64,000 bases of DNA, taken from positions 434,001 to 498,000 of the forward strand of contig JADJPU010000001.1 of the NCBI GenBank assembly GCA_016713115.1, read 5' to 3'. Origin of the DNA: Cellvibrionales bacterium (GTDB lineage: Bacteria > Pseudomonadota > Gammaproteobacteria > Pseudomonadales > UBA7239). Under the pieces are notes generated by a model that was not told where the DNA came from, searched no databases, and worked only from the letters and a program-made list of their open reading frames with translations. The position numbers and the translations under genes were made by a program. Shown here in pieces: positions 56,931 through 64,000 of this stretch; positions within the stretch are counted from its first letter, which is position 1, and every line of letters begins with the position of its first letter.

Positions 56931-59246
56931 TTAATGCGCCATGATGGTTTTTAAACGAGAAAGAATACTTTCCAACGCTCTTTCAAAAAATGGCTTTCCT
57001 GATTCCACTAAGATTCTTGCTTGACTCCCCAGAATCATTTGTGCAATTTCCAAACTGCTTTTCATCGCAACTTTTTTTCCACCGCGATCCACCAGCATAA
57101 AATTAGATGTCTGCTGATTAAACCACGCAATCCGCAAACGAACTTTATCGCTGTCTTGCAAGTGATCAAACTCCAGCCATGTTCCCACCGGTATATGACT
57201 AAGCGTATCCAGAATATTTATCTCTTCCATGCTGAGCGAAGAGGCATCGATCACAACCTCTTCCAGATCAGCACTAACTTCTGCTTCCATTTGCGCGCGC
57301 TGCTCTTGCGAGGCTGGCTCTGCAATTAAGTTCTGCAATACCAGCATTTGCGACTTCGACAAAGCCTCCAATAACCGGTTACTTTTCACCTGATCGTGCG
57401 CAATAGTCTCCAATCCCGCTTGTACGCGCTGCAACAGCGACTCTTGCACAAACGCCAAACGATTGCGCTCGTTGAGATCCGCTTTTTCCTGCACACTCCA
57501 AATGATTTCACCGATAGTATCAACACCCTCATGCCATTGGTTCGAATCATCACCATAGCGCAGCAAAGTAAAAGTCAGATAGTCGGACCACGGGTGCAGT
57601 AACAACACAATGATATGCGCTGGCAATTCATGTCCATCCATACTGCGGCGCACTTCTCGCAACACGCGTCGCTTTACCTCACGCAGGCGCTCTTCGCCTT
57701 CCGCTTTTTCACGCGCTCGTCGCTCCATTACCTCGACGCTATGAGAAACCTTTTGGTTAAACTCACGCATTTCCAACAACAGTTCGTCAAACAAACTGGT
57801 GTCGTTGTGGAAATCAGTCAACACACGGCGAATAACGGATTTAATTTTTGGAAATACTTTGAACTGACTGTCTCCGTCAGTATTTACCCAACGCATACCG
57901 GCATCTGCCAAACAGTCCAACAGCTGCCGCGAAGAATGCTCGGGCTTCTCAAACAGTTTTCGCTCAAGAAATGCGACTTTTAAATACGGCGTATGCAAAT
58001 AACTCAACACAGCCTTTACTGCATCAGGCAGTTGCTCATCACCCAGCATGTACTCAAAAATCATGCCGACCAAATCAATAATACGCGCATCATCTTCAGC
58101 AATACTTTTATCGTCACCCAAATGTTGCTTCATCTGTTGCGTAACATTTTGATACTGCTCTACCGTCATTGCAGAAGGCACAGCAATGTAATCCAATGCT
58201 TCGGCATGCTCTTGCGTAGAAACCTGTGACAGCGCCTTAACTACCTCGCTCGGCGAACACACGGCAGCCGCGTTAGACTGCCCTGAAAATGCTGGCTGAC
58301 TGAAATACTGCGGGCGCATCGCTGGCGAACGAGAATCTGACGATGGCGACACAGAAGTATCCGCTGCGCCCTGCTGCAATTTACTGATATCCGCGTACAA
58401 CTGGCGCTCCGCCGCCAACGATTGTTGAAACGCTGGATTTTGCAGCGTTTCCATTTCGACGCGCTTGGTCAATTCAATGCGTGCAGGATGCGGCACGATA
58501 TCAGCCTCAGCCTGTTCACCCTTAGCCGCTTCTTCGGCTGGCACTCCTGCGTCTGCTGTATCTTTTTTTACCGTGCTAGACGCTGGCTTCGGCTTCGACA
58601 AACCAACGCCAAATCGCAAATTGGGAAGAACGCCTTGCTGCTTTAAATAATCATTGGCTTGCTTATACAAATCCCCCAAATTCTCCAACAGCGCCTTTTC
58701 GAAAACACGGAAAAACAATACTGTGAAGCGAATATTCAACTTCAACAGTTGCAACTCCGCTTGCAGCGCTGCTGCAAATTGATTGGCGCCCAAGGGATTG
58801 CCATCATCCGGCAATTTTTTCCCACCGCGCAACACAGCTAAACGCTGTAACAACCCGAATAATTCTTCTGAGAATCGCGTATCGGCTCGACGGGCAATTG
58901 ACGAGATAGCGATGTCTTGTTCCAAATCATCATCCGCCAACAGCGAAAGATCGCGCGACATATCTTCCTTACTGGTATCTTTACCGCCTAGCTCGCCTTT
59001 TCTAAACAAAGTAAACCCTTCGGAAAGGCTTAGCTTGAATCGTGCCAGCATGGAGGCTTTATGCTTTCTCAACTCTCTAGACAGCTGCATCAACTGCCAC
59101 TGCTCATCGCTATTCCTTGCAGCATCCATCATTTCCAGCAAACGCGCCTCTGCCGCATGAAAAAAAATCTCATGCACTTTGTCGCCAAATTGCAGCGTCA
59201 TATTTTGCAAAGGCGTGATGTGTTTAGCGCCGTTAGCCGCATCCAT
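56931..59246 (-). CDS. DUF1631-family protein with C-terminal PilZ-like region
   Basis: The ATG at 59246 (MDAANGAKHITPLQNMTLQF) has AAAGAGA at nine to ten bases. The 771-residue protein is largely helical. Relatives were once mislabelled thymidine phosphorylase, but no such motif is present. A low-complexity Pro/Ser/Ala/Lys linker spans about 205-330. The C-terminal part (about 680-750: IPVGTWLEFDHLQDSDKVRL, RIAWFNQQTSNFMLVDRGGK) has the look of a degenerate PilZ barrel. With the coupled PilZ gene downstream this suggests a two-component c-di-GMP effector; its action is not known. Confidence 0.82.
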   Translation of the reverse strand: MDAANGAKHITPLQNMTLQFGDKVHEIFFHAAEARLLEMMDAARNSDEQWQLMQLSRELRKHKASMLARFKLSLSEGFTLFRKGELGGKDTSKEDMSRDLSLLADDDLEQDIAISSIARRADTRFSEELFGLLQRLAVLRGGKKLPDDGNPLGANQFAAALQAELQLLKLNIRFTVLFFRVFEKALLENLGDLYKQANDYLKQQGVLPNLRFGVGLSKPKPASSTVKKDTADAGVPAEEAAKGEQAEADIVPHPARIELTKRVEMETLQNPAFQQSLAAERQLYADISKLQQGAADTSVSPSSDSRSPAMRPQYFSQPAFSGQSNAAAVCSPSEVVKALSQVSTQEHAEALDYIAVPSAMTVEQYQNVTQQMKQHLGDDKSIAEDDARIIDLVGMIFEYMLGDEQLPDAVKAVLSYLHTPYLKVAFLERKLFEKPEHSSRQLLDCLADAGMRWVNTDGDSQFKVFPKIKSVIRRVLTDFHNDTSLFDELLLEMREFNQKVSHSVEVMERRAREKAEGEERLREVKRRVLREVRRSMDGHELPAHIIVLLLHPWSDYLTFTLLRYGDDSNQWHEGVDTIGEIIWSVQEKADLNERNRLAFVQESLLQRVQAGLETIAHDQVKSNRLLEALSKSQMLVLQNLIAEPASQEQRAQMEAEVSADLEEVVIDASSLSMEEINILDTLSHIPVGTWLEFDHLQDSDKVRLRIAWFNQQTSNFMLVDRGGKKVAMKSSLEIAQMILGSQARILVESGKPFFERALESILSRLKTIMAH

Positions 59247-59295
59247 AATCAACAATCTCTTTCAAAAAAACATTCAAAAAAAACAACGCGCATTA

Positions 59296-59688
59296 TCAAG
59301 CTGACAACACAAATAGACTGACCACGCACGCCATCGAAGCGACCCACACCAAACTGCGCAGCGTCGCCTTGTCACACACATACATCACACCGTACACAAG
59401 GCGCGCGACAACAAAAGCGACCGCCAGCATATTGACTGTTGATTGCGCAACACTGGCACGCTCTGCCAACAAAACAGCCGCCACAAACAGAGGGAAAGTT
59501 TCGTAACTGTTTTGCACAGCCCAATGCGCGCGTTTGCGAGCGCCATCAAGACGCTCCATATATTCGCGTGGCTTGGCGTTATCAAAAGTTTTTGTGGCTT
59601 TCGCGTAGATGGTGAAGATAAATGGCACAACCAGACCGGCCAGCAAAATGCACCAATCAGCAATCGTTAACGCAGTAGTGGATGGCAT
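59296..59688 (-). CDS. MAPEG-family membrane protein
   Basis: This 130-residue protein has four hydrophobic helices with ERLDGARKRAHWAVQNSYET in the first loop, the signature pattern (ARxAHxNxxE) of bacterial MAPEG proteins, and LVYGVMYVCDKATLRSLVW later. MAPEG members include glutathione transferases; substrate here is unknown. It lies between dgkA (24 bases) and the DUF1631 gene (49 bases) on the minus strand. Confidence 0.88.
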   Translation of the reverse strand: MPSTTALTIADWCILLAGLVVPFIFTIYAKATKTFDNAKPREYMERLDGARKRAHWAVQNSYETFPLFVAAVLLAERASVAQSTVNMLAVAFVVARLVYGVMYVCDKATLRSLVWVASMACVVSLFVLSA

Positions 59689-59712
59689 ATCCGTCTCCTT
59701 TCGTGTTCCTGT

Positions 59713-60120
59713 TCAGACAACAAAACGACACCAGATGACCGAGCCCCATACTAGCGCGACCAGTGCCAATGAAACAAATACCGCAGCCGAACCCATGTCT
59801 TTCGCCATGCCCGCCAATGGGTGCTGCACAGGGCTAGCCAGATCTACTACAGCCTCCACCGCAGAGTTCAACAGTTCGGTAATAAGTACAATCAAACAAA
59901 CGCCGATCAGCAACGCAATCTCTTTTGCATCTTGCCCCAGCCAGCAAGCGGCCGGCAACAGCAGTACCGCCAGCACCAACTCCTGACGAAACGCCGCCTC
60001 GTTCTGCCATGCCTGCTTAAAGCCCTTCCACGAATACCCTGTTGCAGCGATGATGCGCGCAATTCCTGTGCGGCCGGGCTTGCATGAACCTTGGCCGTTT
60101 TCGGTCAGTAAATCAGTCAT
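59713..60120 (-). CDS. dgkA: Diacylglycerol kinase
   Basis: This 135-residue trimeric membrane kinase has GYSWKGFKQAWQNEAAFRQE and ITELLNSAVEAVVDL with the catalytic Glu and conserved Asn-Ser, then three transmembrane helices. It recycles diacylglycerol made during envelope glycan synthesis to phosphatidic acid. It follows cysE by 27 bases. Confidence 0.95.
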   Translation of the reverse strand: MTDLLTENGQGSCKPGRTGIARIIAATGYSWKGFKQAWQNEAAFRQELVLAVLLLPAACWLGQDAKEIALLIGVCLIVLITELLNSAVEAVVDLASPVQHPLAGMAKDMGSAAVFVSLALVALVWGSVIWCRFVV

Positions 60121-60147
60121 TTCTAGCTATCTCGTCTGTAACTTCAT

Positions 60148-60921
60148 TTATTTTTTGTTCATAGCCAAAGCCGGCTGCTCTTCGGTTGGCTTGCCAACAA
60201 TTTTCGCCGGCACACCGGCCGCCGTGCTGTGCGGGGGAATATCGGTCAGCACCACACTGCCGCCGCCAATTTTGGCACCTTCGCCAATTTCCACCGGCCC
60301 CAAGATTTTAGCGCCCGTTGCCAGCAACACGCCGCGCCGTATCAAGGGATGACGGCGACAGCCGCGTGCACGGCCACTACCACCCAAGGTGACTTCGTGC
60401 AGCATCGACACATCGTCTTCAACCACAGCGGTTTCGCCAATGACCACGCCGGTGGCGTGATCAATCAAAATACCGCAACCAATCACCGCGGCCGGATGAA
60501 TATCCACCGCAAACACTTCACTCATGCGACTCTGGATATGCAGCGCCAACATGCGCCGCCCTTGCTGCCACAACCAATGCGCCACACGATAACTCTGCAG
60601 CGCATGAAAGCCTTTGAAATACAGCAGCGGCATCAAATAGTGATCGCAAGCGGCATCGCGCTCGTAGCAGGCAACGATGTCACGACCCACTTGTTGAATG
60701 ATGCTCGGTGCAGCTTGAAACGCTTCCGCGCACACCTCCCGCAACAGCAACGCGGGGGCAGCGGAGCTGTCCAACAAACGCGCCAAATGAAAACTCATCA
60801 CTTCCGGCAAATTGTTGTGGCGCAAAACCACGCTGTGAATATAACTTGCCAGCACTGGCTCGTTAGACGCAATAGTCTGCGCTTCGCTGCGCAAAGTCTG
60901 CCACAGGGTTTCTGGCTGCAT
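60148..60921 (-). CDS. cysE: Serine O-acetyltransferase
   Basis: The ATG at 60921 (MQPETLWQTLRSEAQTIASN) has GAGAG at seven bases; the longer open frame is not supported. Of 257 residues, the N-domain is helical and the C-domain is a left-handed beta-helix. DIHPAAVIGCGILIDHATGV and VIGETAVVEDDVSMLHEVTL contain the catalytic His/Asp region, then GGSGRARGCRRHPLIRRGVL. That loop is usually GG(T/S)GKxxGDRHPK; here the Asp is Cys. It makes O-acetylserine for cysteine. Confidence 0.95.
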   Translation of the reverse strand: MQPETLWQTLRSEAQTIASNEPVLASYIHSVVLRHNNLPEVMSFHLARLLDSSAAPALLLREVCAEAFQAAPSIIQQVGRDIVACYERDAACDHYLMPLLYFKGFHALQSYRVAHWLWQQGRRMLALHIQSRMSEVFAVDIHPAAVIGCGILIDHATGVVIGETAVVEDDVSMLHEVTLGGSGRARGCRRHPLIRRGVLLATGAKILGPVEIGEGAKIGGGSVVLTDIPPHSTAAGVPAKIVGKPTEEQPALAMNKK

Positions 60922-60923
60922 AA

Positions 60924-61619
60924 TCAAGCTCTCGCCATAGCAACGCGCACAAAGCGTTGAAAAATGTCGTGCCAATGCACAGCAATGCGATCTTTTAAGG
61001 CGATATCTTGTGTCATCAGCCAATCCAACATTTTTTCTTCGCGCAGTAGGCGCTCGTAACAATCCGCGATGGGCTTACAGGACAAATGCCAACGCTCAGG
61101 AGCAATGCCGCCATTATCTCTGCAATAGGGTCGAAAAAAAACCGCGTCCGGCTCCTGCAATTTTTCATCCAACCAGCAATGTAAATTGGCAAACACGCCA
61201 TTGCCCACACACTCTTCCGTAGTGAGCTGCACGCGATAATCAACCGGCACCGCAGCCGCATCAAACACATCGAGATCCGTTCCCCAATGGTGGCGCGAAC
61301 AACCTGGAATCGCTGACCAACGCAAAATGGCGAATAACAATTCATCTTCAGATAACCGACTAATGTCGATGGGCTGACCCTGTGCATCCAATACCGGTCG
61401 CAGTCCCGTTGCTTTGCTATTCCAAATCAGTGATTGGCGTTCAAAACCGCGCCATGCGCTCGCTATTTGCAAATCAAAACCTACCTCAGCTGCGTCGTTT
61501 ACCAACTGCATCCAATGCGGTAGTGCATCGTGATGCAGATAGTGTGCAGCAGAGGCAGCAACAGCCACGAGAGGCACGCGCGATTGCCCTGTTAATACCT
61601 GCCAGTCCACTATCGACAT
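60924..61619 (-). CDS. M15-family D-alanyl-D-alanine carboxypeptidase-like protein
   Basis: This 231-residue protein has the zinc-peptidase motifs SRHHWGTDLDVF (SxHxxGxAxD form) and ERWHLSCKP (the catalytic Glu and last His), with IASAWRGFERQSLIWN for substrate recognition. These are LAS/VanY-like enzymes that trim peptidoglycan stems. No signal peptide is visible, which is unusual for a periplasmic target; either it acts in the cytosol on muropeptides or export uses another route. Its stop is two bases from cysE and its start abuts the small zinc-ribbon gene. Confidence 0.87.
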   Translation of the reverse strand: MSIVDWQVLTGQSRVPLVAVAASAAHYLHHDALPHWMQLVNDAAEVGFDLQIASAWRGFERQSLIWNSKATGLRPVLDAQGQPIDISRLSEDELLFAILRWSAIPGCSRHHWGTDLDVFDAAAVPVDYRVQLTTEECVGNGVFANLHCWLDEKLQEPDAVFFRPYCRDNGGIAPERWHLSCKPIADCYERLLREEKMLDWLMTQDIALKDRIAVHWHDIFQRFVRVAMARA

Positions 61620-61826
61620 TCACACACCTGAATTATTTCGCTTCGTTTTTTCTGCGCCGCAGCGCTTGCAGCGGTATTGCGTCACCAGCTTACCCTGCTT
61701 CACATCAAACACGCTGTCTTTCACCACAGCCCAACTGTGAAATCCGTTGCCACACAAGGTGGATTGCTTGCCTTTTTTCTGCAGCGCCGCTTTTTTGAAT
61801 TGCTGTAGCGAGACAACCTCGCTCAC
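61620..61826 (-). CDS. Small zinc-ribbon protein
   Basis: This 68-residue basic protein has CGNGFHSW and YRCKRCGAEKTKRN, giving three Cys and one His as a likely zinc knuckle, after a short helical N-terminus (VVSLQQFKKAALQKKGKQ). I know of no assigned function. Its ATG overlaps the folK stop by four bases, and its stop abuts the M15 gene, so it is embedded in the operon rather than a chance frame. Confidence 0.75.
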   Translation of the reverse strand: MSEVVSLQQFKKAALQKKGKQSTLCGNGFHSWAVVKDSVFDVKQGKLVTQYRCKRCGAEKTKRNNSGV

Positions 61827-62341
61827 GCCGTTTGCCCACGGCTAATTTTCTGACCGCGCCACACAAAATCCACCGGCCATAATTTTTGTGGGCGATCATA
61901 CGCTCGCCATAAATCGGCATAGGTTTTGTTTTCGACAGGATGCAGTTCCTCACCCGCTATTTCTGCCAGCGGCAGCAACACAAACGCATTTTGCAAAACT
62001 TCTGCGCGCGGCAGGCTGATGCCATCTATCTGCCCCACCGCGTTGCCGTAAGTCAGGATGTCAATATCGAGCGTTCGTGCTGAAAAACGCTCGCCACCGC
62101 GCAAACGACCATTGTCATTTTCAATTTTGCGCAAACATTGCGACAACTCGCCCACCGACAAATTCGTATCACAGCCAATCACCAAATTAAAAAAATGGTC
62201 GCCGTCAAAACCCACGGCTTCGCTTTCGTACACGGAAGAAACCTGCAAGTTATCGAAGGCATTTTTTAGCGCATCCAAAGCCGCCGTGATATGCCGTTCA
62301 CGCTCTACATTGCTGCCTATGCCGAGATATACCCTGTTCAC
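61823..62341 (-). CDS. folK: 2-amino-4-hydroxy-6-hydroxymethyldihydropteridine pyrophosphokinase
   Basis: This 172-residue enzyme begins VYLGIGSNVERERHITAALD. It has FDGDHFFNLVIGCDT for substrate binding and RFSARTLDIDILTYGN, the HPPK signature. It activates the pterin for dihydropteroate synthesis. Translation is coupled both to folB (four-base overlap) and to the zinc-ribbon gene. Confidence 0.97.
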   Translation of the reverse strand: MNRVYLGIGSNVERERHITAALDALKNAFDNLQVSSVYESEAVGFDGDHFFNLVIGCDTNLSVGELSQCLRKIENDNGRLRGGERFSARTLDIDILTYGNAVGQIDGISLPRAEVLQNAFVLLPLAEIAGEELHPVENKTYADLWRAYDRPQKLWPVDFVWRGQKISRGQTA

Positions 62342-62697
62342 GCCGGTTTTTCTCCGCGCTCAATCACCAAACCCACATCTTGTGCGCCGCGCAATGCGCC
62401 GGGTTTGCTGATGCGCAAACGCAGCCATGCCACGCCAAATTCATCGCGCACAATGTCGGCCACCGCTTCTGCTAACGCCTCAATCAATTGATAGCGGCTT
62501 TCACTGATAAATTGAATCAAGCGTTTGGAAATGGTTTTGTAATCCAGCGCATCCACAATATCGTCGCTCGCTGCCGCTGCACGAATATCCGTCGCCATTT
62601 CCAAATCCAAACTCACCACCTGCTGCACTTCGCGCTCCCATGCAAAAATGCCGATGATGGTTTCTATGCGCAAATCGCGGATGTAAACAATGTCCAT
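62338..62697 (-). CDS. folB: Dihydroneopterin aldolase
   Basis: This 119-residue enzyme begins MDIVYIRDLRIETIIGIFAW, then EREVQQVVSLDLEMATDI, DALDYKTISKRLIQFISESR, and ends with VAWLRLRISKPGALRGAQDV. The active-site Glu and Lys (SKPGA) are present. It precedes folK. FolB and FolK act in consecutive folate steps. Confidence 0.96.
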   Translation of the reverse strand: MDIVYIRDLRIETIIGIFAWEREVQQVVSLDLEMATDIRAAAASDDIVDALDYKTISKRLIQFISESRYQLIEALAEAVADIVRDEFGVAWLRLRISKPGALRGAQDVGLVIERGEKPA

Positions 62698-62709
62698 CGC
62701 AAACTCTCT

Positions 62710-63735
62710 TCAAATAGCTGGCAAAGTTTCGAGTGACCAACGCGGGAAAGCGTTGATCGTCAGCGGCTCGCTTTGCCCTGCCAACAAGCGCTGACAACCG
62801 GCAAAAGCAATCATCGCGCCGTTATCGGTACAGAACGCTGGGCGTGGATAAAATACTTCTGCTTTGCCCGCTAATACTTGCTGCAATTTCTCACGCAGGC
62901 GGCGATTGGCACTCACGCCGCCGGCAATCACCAAACGCTGCAAACCGGTTTGTTCAATTGCACGGCGACATTTAATTACCAGCGTATCCACCACCGCTTC
63001 TTGAAAGGCCCAAGCAATGTCTGCAGAAGTTTGTGCATCCGGCAGGCCGTTGTCACCGGCGTGTTGGCGTATCGTCGTCAATGCAAAAGTTTTTAAGCCG
63101 CTAAAACTAAAATCCAAGCCGGGGCGATCGGTCATCGGGCGTGGAAACACAAAACGCTCCGGCGATCCTTGTTCAGCCAGCTTGCTGATTTGCGGCCCGC
63201 CGGGGTAATCGAGATCGAGCAGCTTGGCGGTCTTATCAAAGGCTTCACCTGCGGCGTCGTCCAGCGATTCACCCAACAACCGATAGCGACCTATGCCCAG
63301 AACTTCTACCAACTGCGTGTGCCCGCCCGACACCAAGAGCGCCACGAAAGGAAACGCCGGCGCGGGGGACTCCAGCATCGGCGCCAACAAATGCCCTTCC
63401 ATGTGATGCACACCCACGGCAGGCACGCCCCAGCTCCACGCCAGCGTGCGCCCAAATGTCGCGCCCACCAGCAGCGCGCCCAGCAGGCCGGGGCCTGCGG
63501 TGTAGGCTATGCCGTGGATGTCGGCGCGACTGGAGTGCGACTTCGCCAGCACTTCCTCCACCATCGGCAACAGCTTGCGCACATGGTCGCGCGAGGCCAG
63601 CTCCGGCACCACACCGCCGTATTCATTGTGAATAGCGATTTGGCTGTGTAGAGCTTCCGCAAGCAGGCCGCGCTCACTGTCGTAGACAGCCACGCCGGTC
63701 TCATCACAAGAGGTTTCTATGCCCAGAACACGCAT
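62710..63735 (-). CDS. tsaD: tRNA N6-threonylcarbamoyladenosine transferase TsaD
   Basis: The ATG at 63735 ([20 protein letters not shown]) gives 341 residues; ATG 63744 is an alternative. [15 protein letters not shown] holds the two metal-binding His. [35 protein letters not shown] and [15 protein letters not shown] complete the ASKHA fold, with [12 protein letters not shown]. It makes t6A37 on ANN-decoding tRNAs. folB follows after 12 bases. Confidence 0.97.
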   Translation of the reverse strand: MRVLGIETSCDETGVAVYDSERGLLAEALHSQIAIHNEYGGVVPELASRDHVRKLLPMVEEVLAKSHSSRADIHGIAYTAGPGLLGALLVGATFGRTLAWSWGVPAVGVHHMEGHLLAPMLESPAPAFPFVALLVSGGHTQLVEVLGIGRYRLLGESLDDAAGEAFDKTAKLLDLDYPGGPQISKLAEQGSPERFVFPRPMTDRPGLDFSFSGLKTFALTTIRQHAGDNGLPDAQTSADIAWAFQEAVVDTLVIKCRRAIEQTGLQRLVIAGGVSANRRLREKLQQVLAGKAEVFYPRPAFCTDNGAMIAFAGCQRLLAGQSEPLTINAFPRWSLETLPAI

Positions 63736-63785
63736 GGCACACATAGGAAAAACAGCCGCAAAAACGAGGTTGGCATGATAGACCG

Positions 63786-63814
63786 TTGTAATGGCAATAG
63801 GCATCCCCTAGAAT
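63786..63814 (+). promoter_or_regulatory. Promoter of rpsF
   Basis: TTGTAA (63786-63791), a 17-base spacer and TAGAAT (63809-63814) are followed by a GC-rich discriminator (GCCGCCCCG), typical of growth-rate-controlled ribosomal operons. Confidence 0.65.
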
Positions 63815-63820
63815 TGCCGC

Positions 63821-63901
63821 CCCGTTTATAGCCACCAAGGCCATAACGGATCCCTTGCTCCACCGGCACCGCTGGGGGGCTTAACCCACAAGGAGTCATC
63901 C
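63821..63901 (+). promoter_or_regulatory. rpsF leader with candidate S6:S18 ribosomal-protein binding structure
   Basis: The predicted leader contains CTCCA/TGGGG (63858-63862 with 63873-63877, one G-T pair) enclosing CCGGCACCGC, then AAGGAG seven to eight bases before the ATG. Known S6:S18 leaders present a CCG trinucleotide in such a stem. The match is by eye only. Confidence 0.4.
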
Positions 63902-64000
63902 ATGAGACATTACGAAGTCGTATTTCTGGTTCATCCAGATCAATCCGAACAAGTGCCAGGCATGGTGGAACGCTACAAAAGCGCCATCGAAGCCAGCGGC
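63902..64000 (+). CDS. rpsF: 30S ribosomal protein S6 (3' end beyond window)
   Basis: The 33 codons present encode [20 protein letters not shown] and [13 protein letters not shown], the standard S6 N-terminus. AAGGAG precedes the ATG. S6 binds the 16S platform with S18. rpsR and rplI are expected further right. The gene faces away from tsaD. Confidence 0.96.
   Translation, partial: MRHYEVVFLVHPDQSEQVPGMVERYKSAIEASG

Noticed and set aside
56931..59246. Thymidine phosphorylase
   Set aside because: This is an old misannotation of the DUF1631 family. No phosphorylase motif is visible.
1..64000. CRISPR arrays, insertion sequences, prophage genes or a restriction/defence island
   Set aside because: No regularly spaced repeats, transposases, integrases, phage structural genes or restriction enzymes were seen. 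parDE is the only defence-adjacent locus.

Overview
The window is a gene-dense chromosomal segment of a gammaproteobacterium related to the Pseudomonadales/Cellvibrionales. This rests on the lysC-csrA-tRNA-Ser arrangement, the hfq-hflX-hflK-hflC run, the RegB/RoxS-type kinase, the GlnRS/CysRS/LysRS types, the REP-like elements and the ribosomal S6 sequence. No insertion sequence, prophage, CRISPR array or rRNA gene is visible, and no gene-free stretch exceeds 300 bases. Gene order differs from the textbook pseudomonad order in several places (miaA lacks mutL beside it; tsaD faces rpsF).

Layout. 1-10.0 kb (minus strand): a RegB-like redox sensor kinase cut by the left edge, hpf, prfC, a REP cluster, a DEAD-box helicase with a disrupted tail frame, a nitrilase-family amidase, and a secreted purple-acid-phosphatase-like protein paired with an exonuclease/endonuclease/phosphatase-family enzyme. 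10.1-12.5 kb: a coenzyme F420 module (npdG-cofE-cofD). 12.65-21.5 kb: a complete kdpFABC-kdpDE potassium system with a TorF-type outer-membrane protein between kdpC and kdpD. 21.5-24.8 kb: two FAD-dependent dehydrogenases of the ketosteroid-dehydrogenase/fumarate-reductase superfamily, divergently arranged. 24.8-28.6 kb: lysC, csrA, tRNA-Ser(GCT), a parDE toxin-antitoxin pair, a short-chain dehydrogenase and tRNA-Arg(ACG). 28.6-38.3 kb: rnk, a large membrane protein, a GST, lpxH, ppiB, glnS, cysS, a pseudouridine synthase, a glutaminyl cyclase and an SdiA-regulated-type protein. 38.4-46.7 kb: an M16C protease, argA, ilvD, an overlapping parA-like/mscL pair, and miaA. 46.8-56.5 kb: hfq-hflXKC, a retropepsin-like protein, ribA, panCD, prfB with its programmed frameshift, lysS and ung. 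56.5-63.7 kb (minus): a long co-directional run tsaD-folB-folK-zinc-ribbon-M15 peptidase-cysE-dgkA-MAPEG-DUF1631-PilZ. rpsF starts at the right edge.

Most of this is core housekeeping, translation and RNA metabolism: prfC, prfB, hpf, hfq, csrA, miaA, three aminoacyl-tRNA synthetases and two tRNAs. The accessory interest lies in the F420 genes, which are uncommon in Gammaproteobacteria; the outer-membrane protein embedded in the kdp locus; the orphan ParA translationally coupled to a zinc-ribbon MscL; the multi-domain phosphatase carrying a seven-repeat FG-GAP propeller; and matching acidic tails on CsrA and Hfq.

Two genes (the DEAD-box helicase and miaA) are readable full-length only if one base is re-read at a six-base homopolymer. 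The helicase site is a canonical A AAA AAC slippery heptamer, so a programmed -1 frameshift is possible there, but a homopolymer undercall or true deletion explains both cases equally well. I do not see an unmistakable, wholly new defence or biosynthetic system in this window; the listed findings are the best leads.
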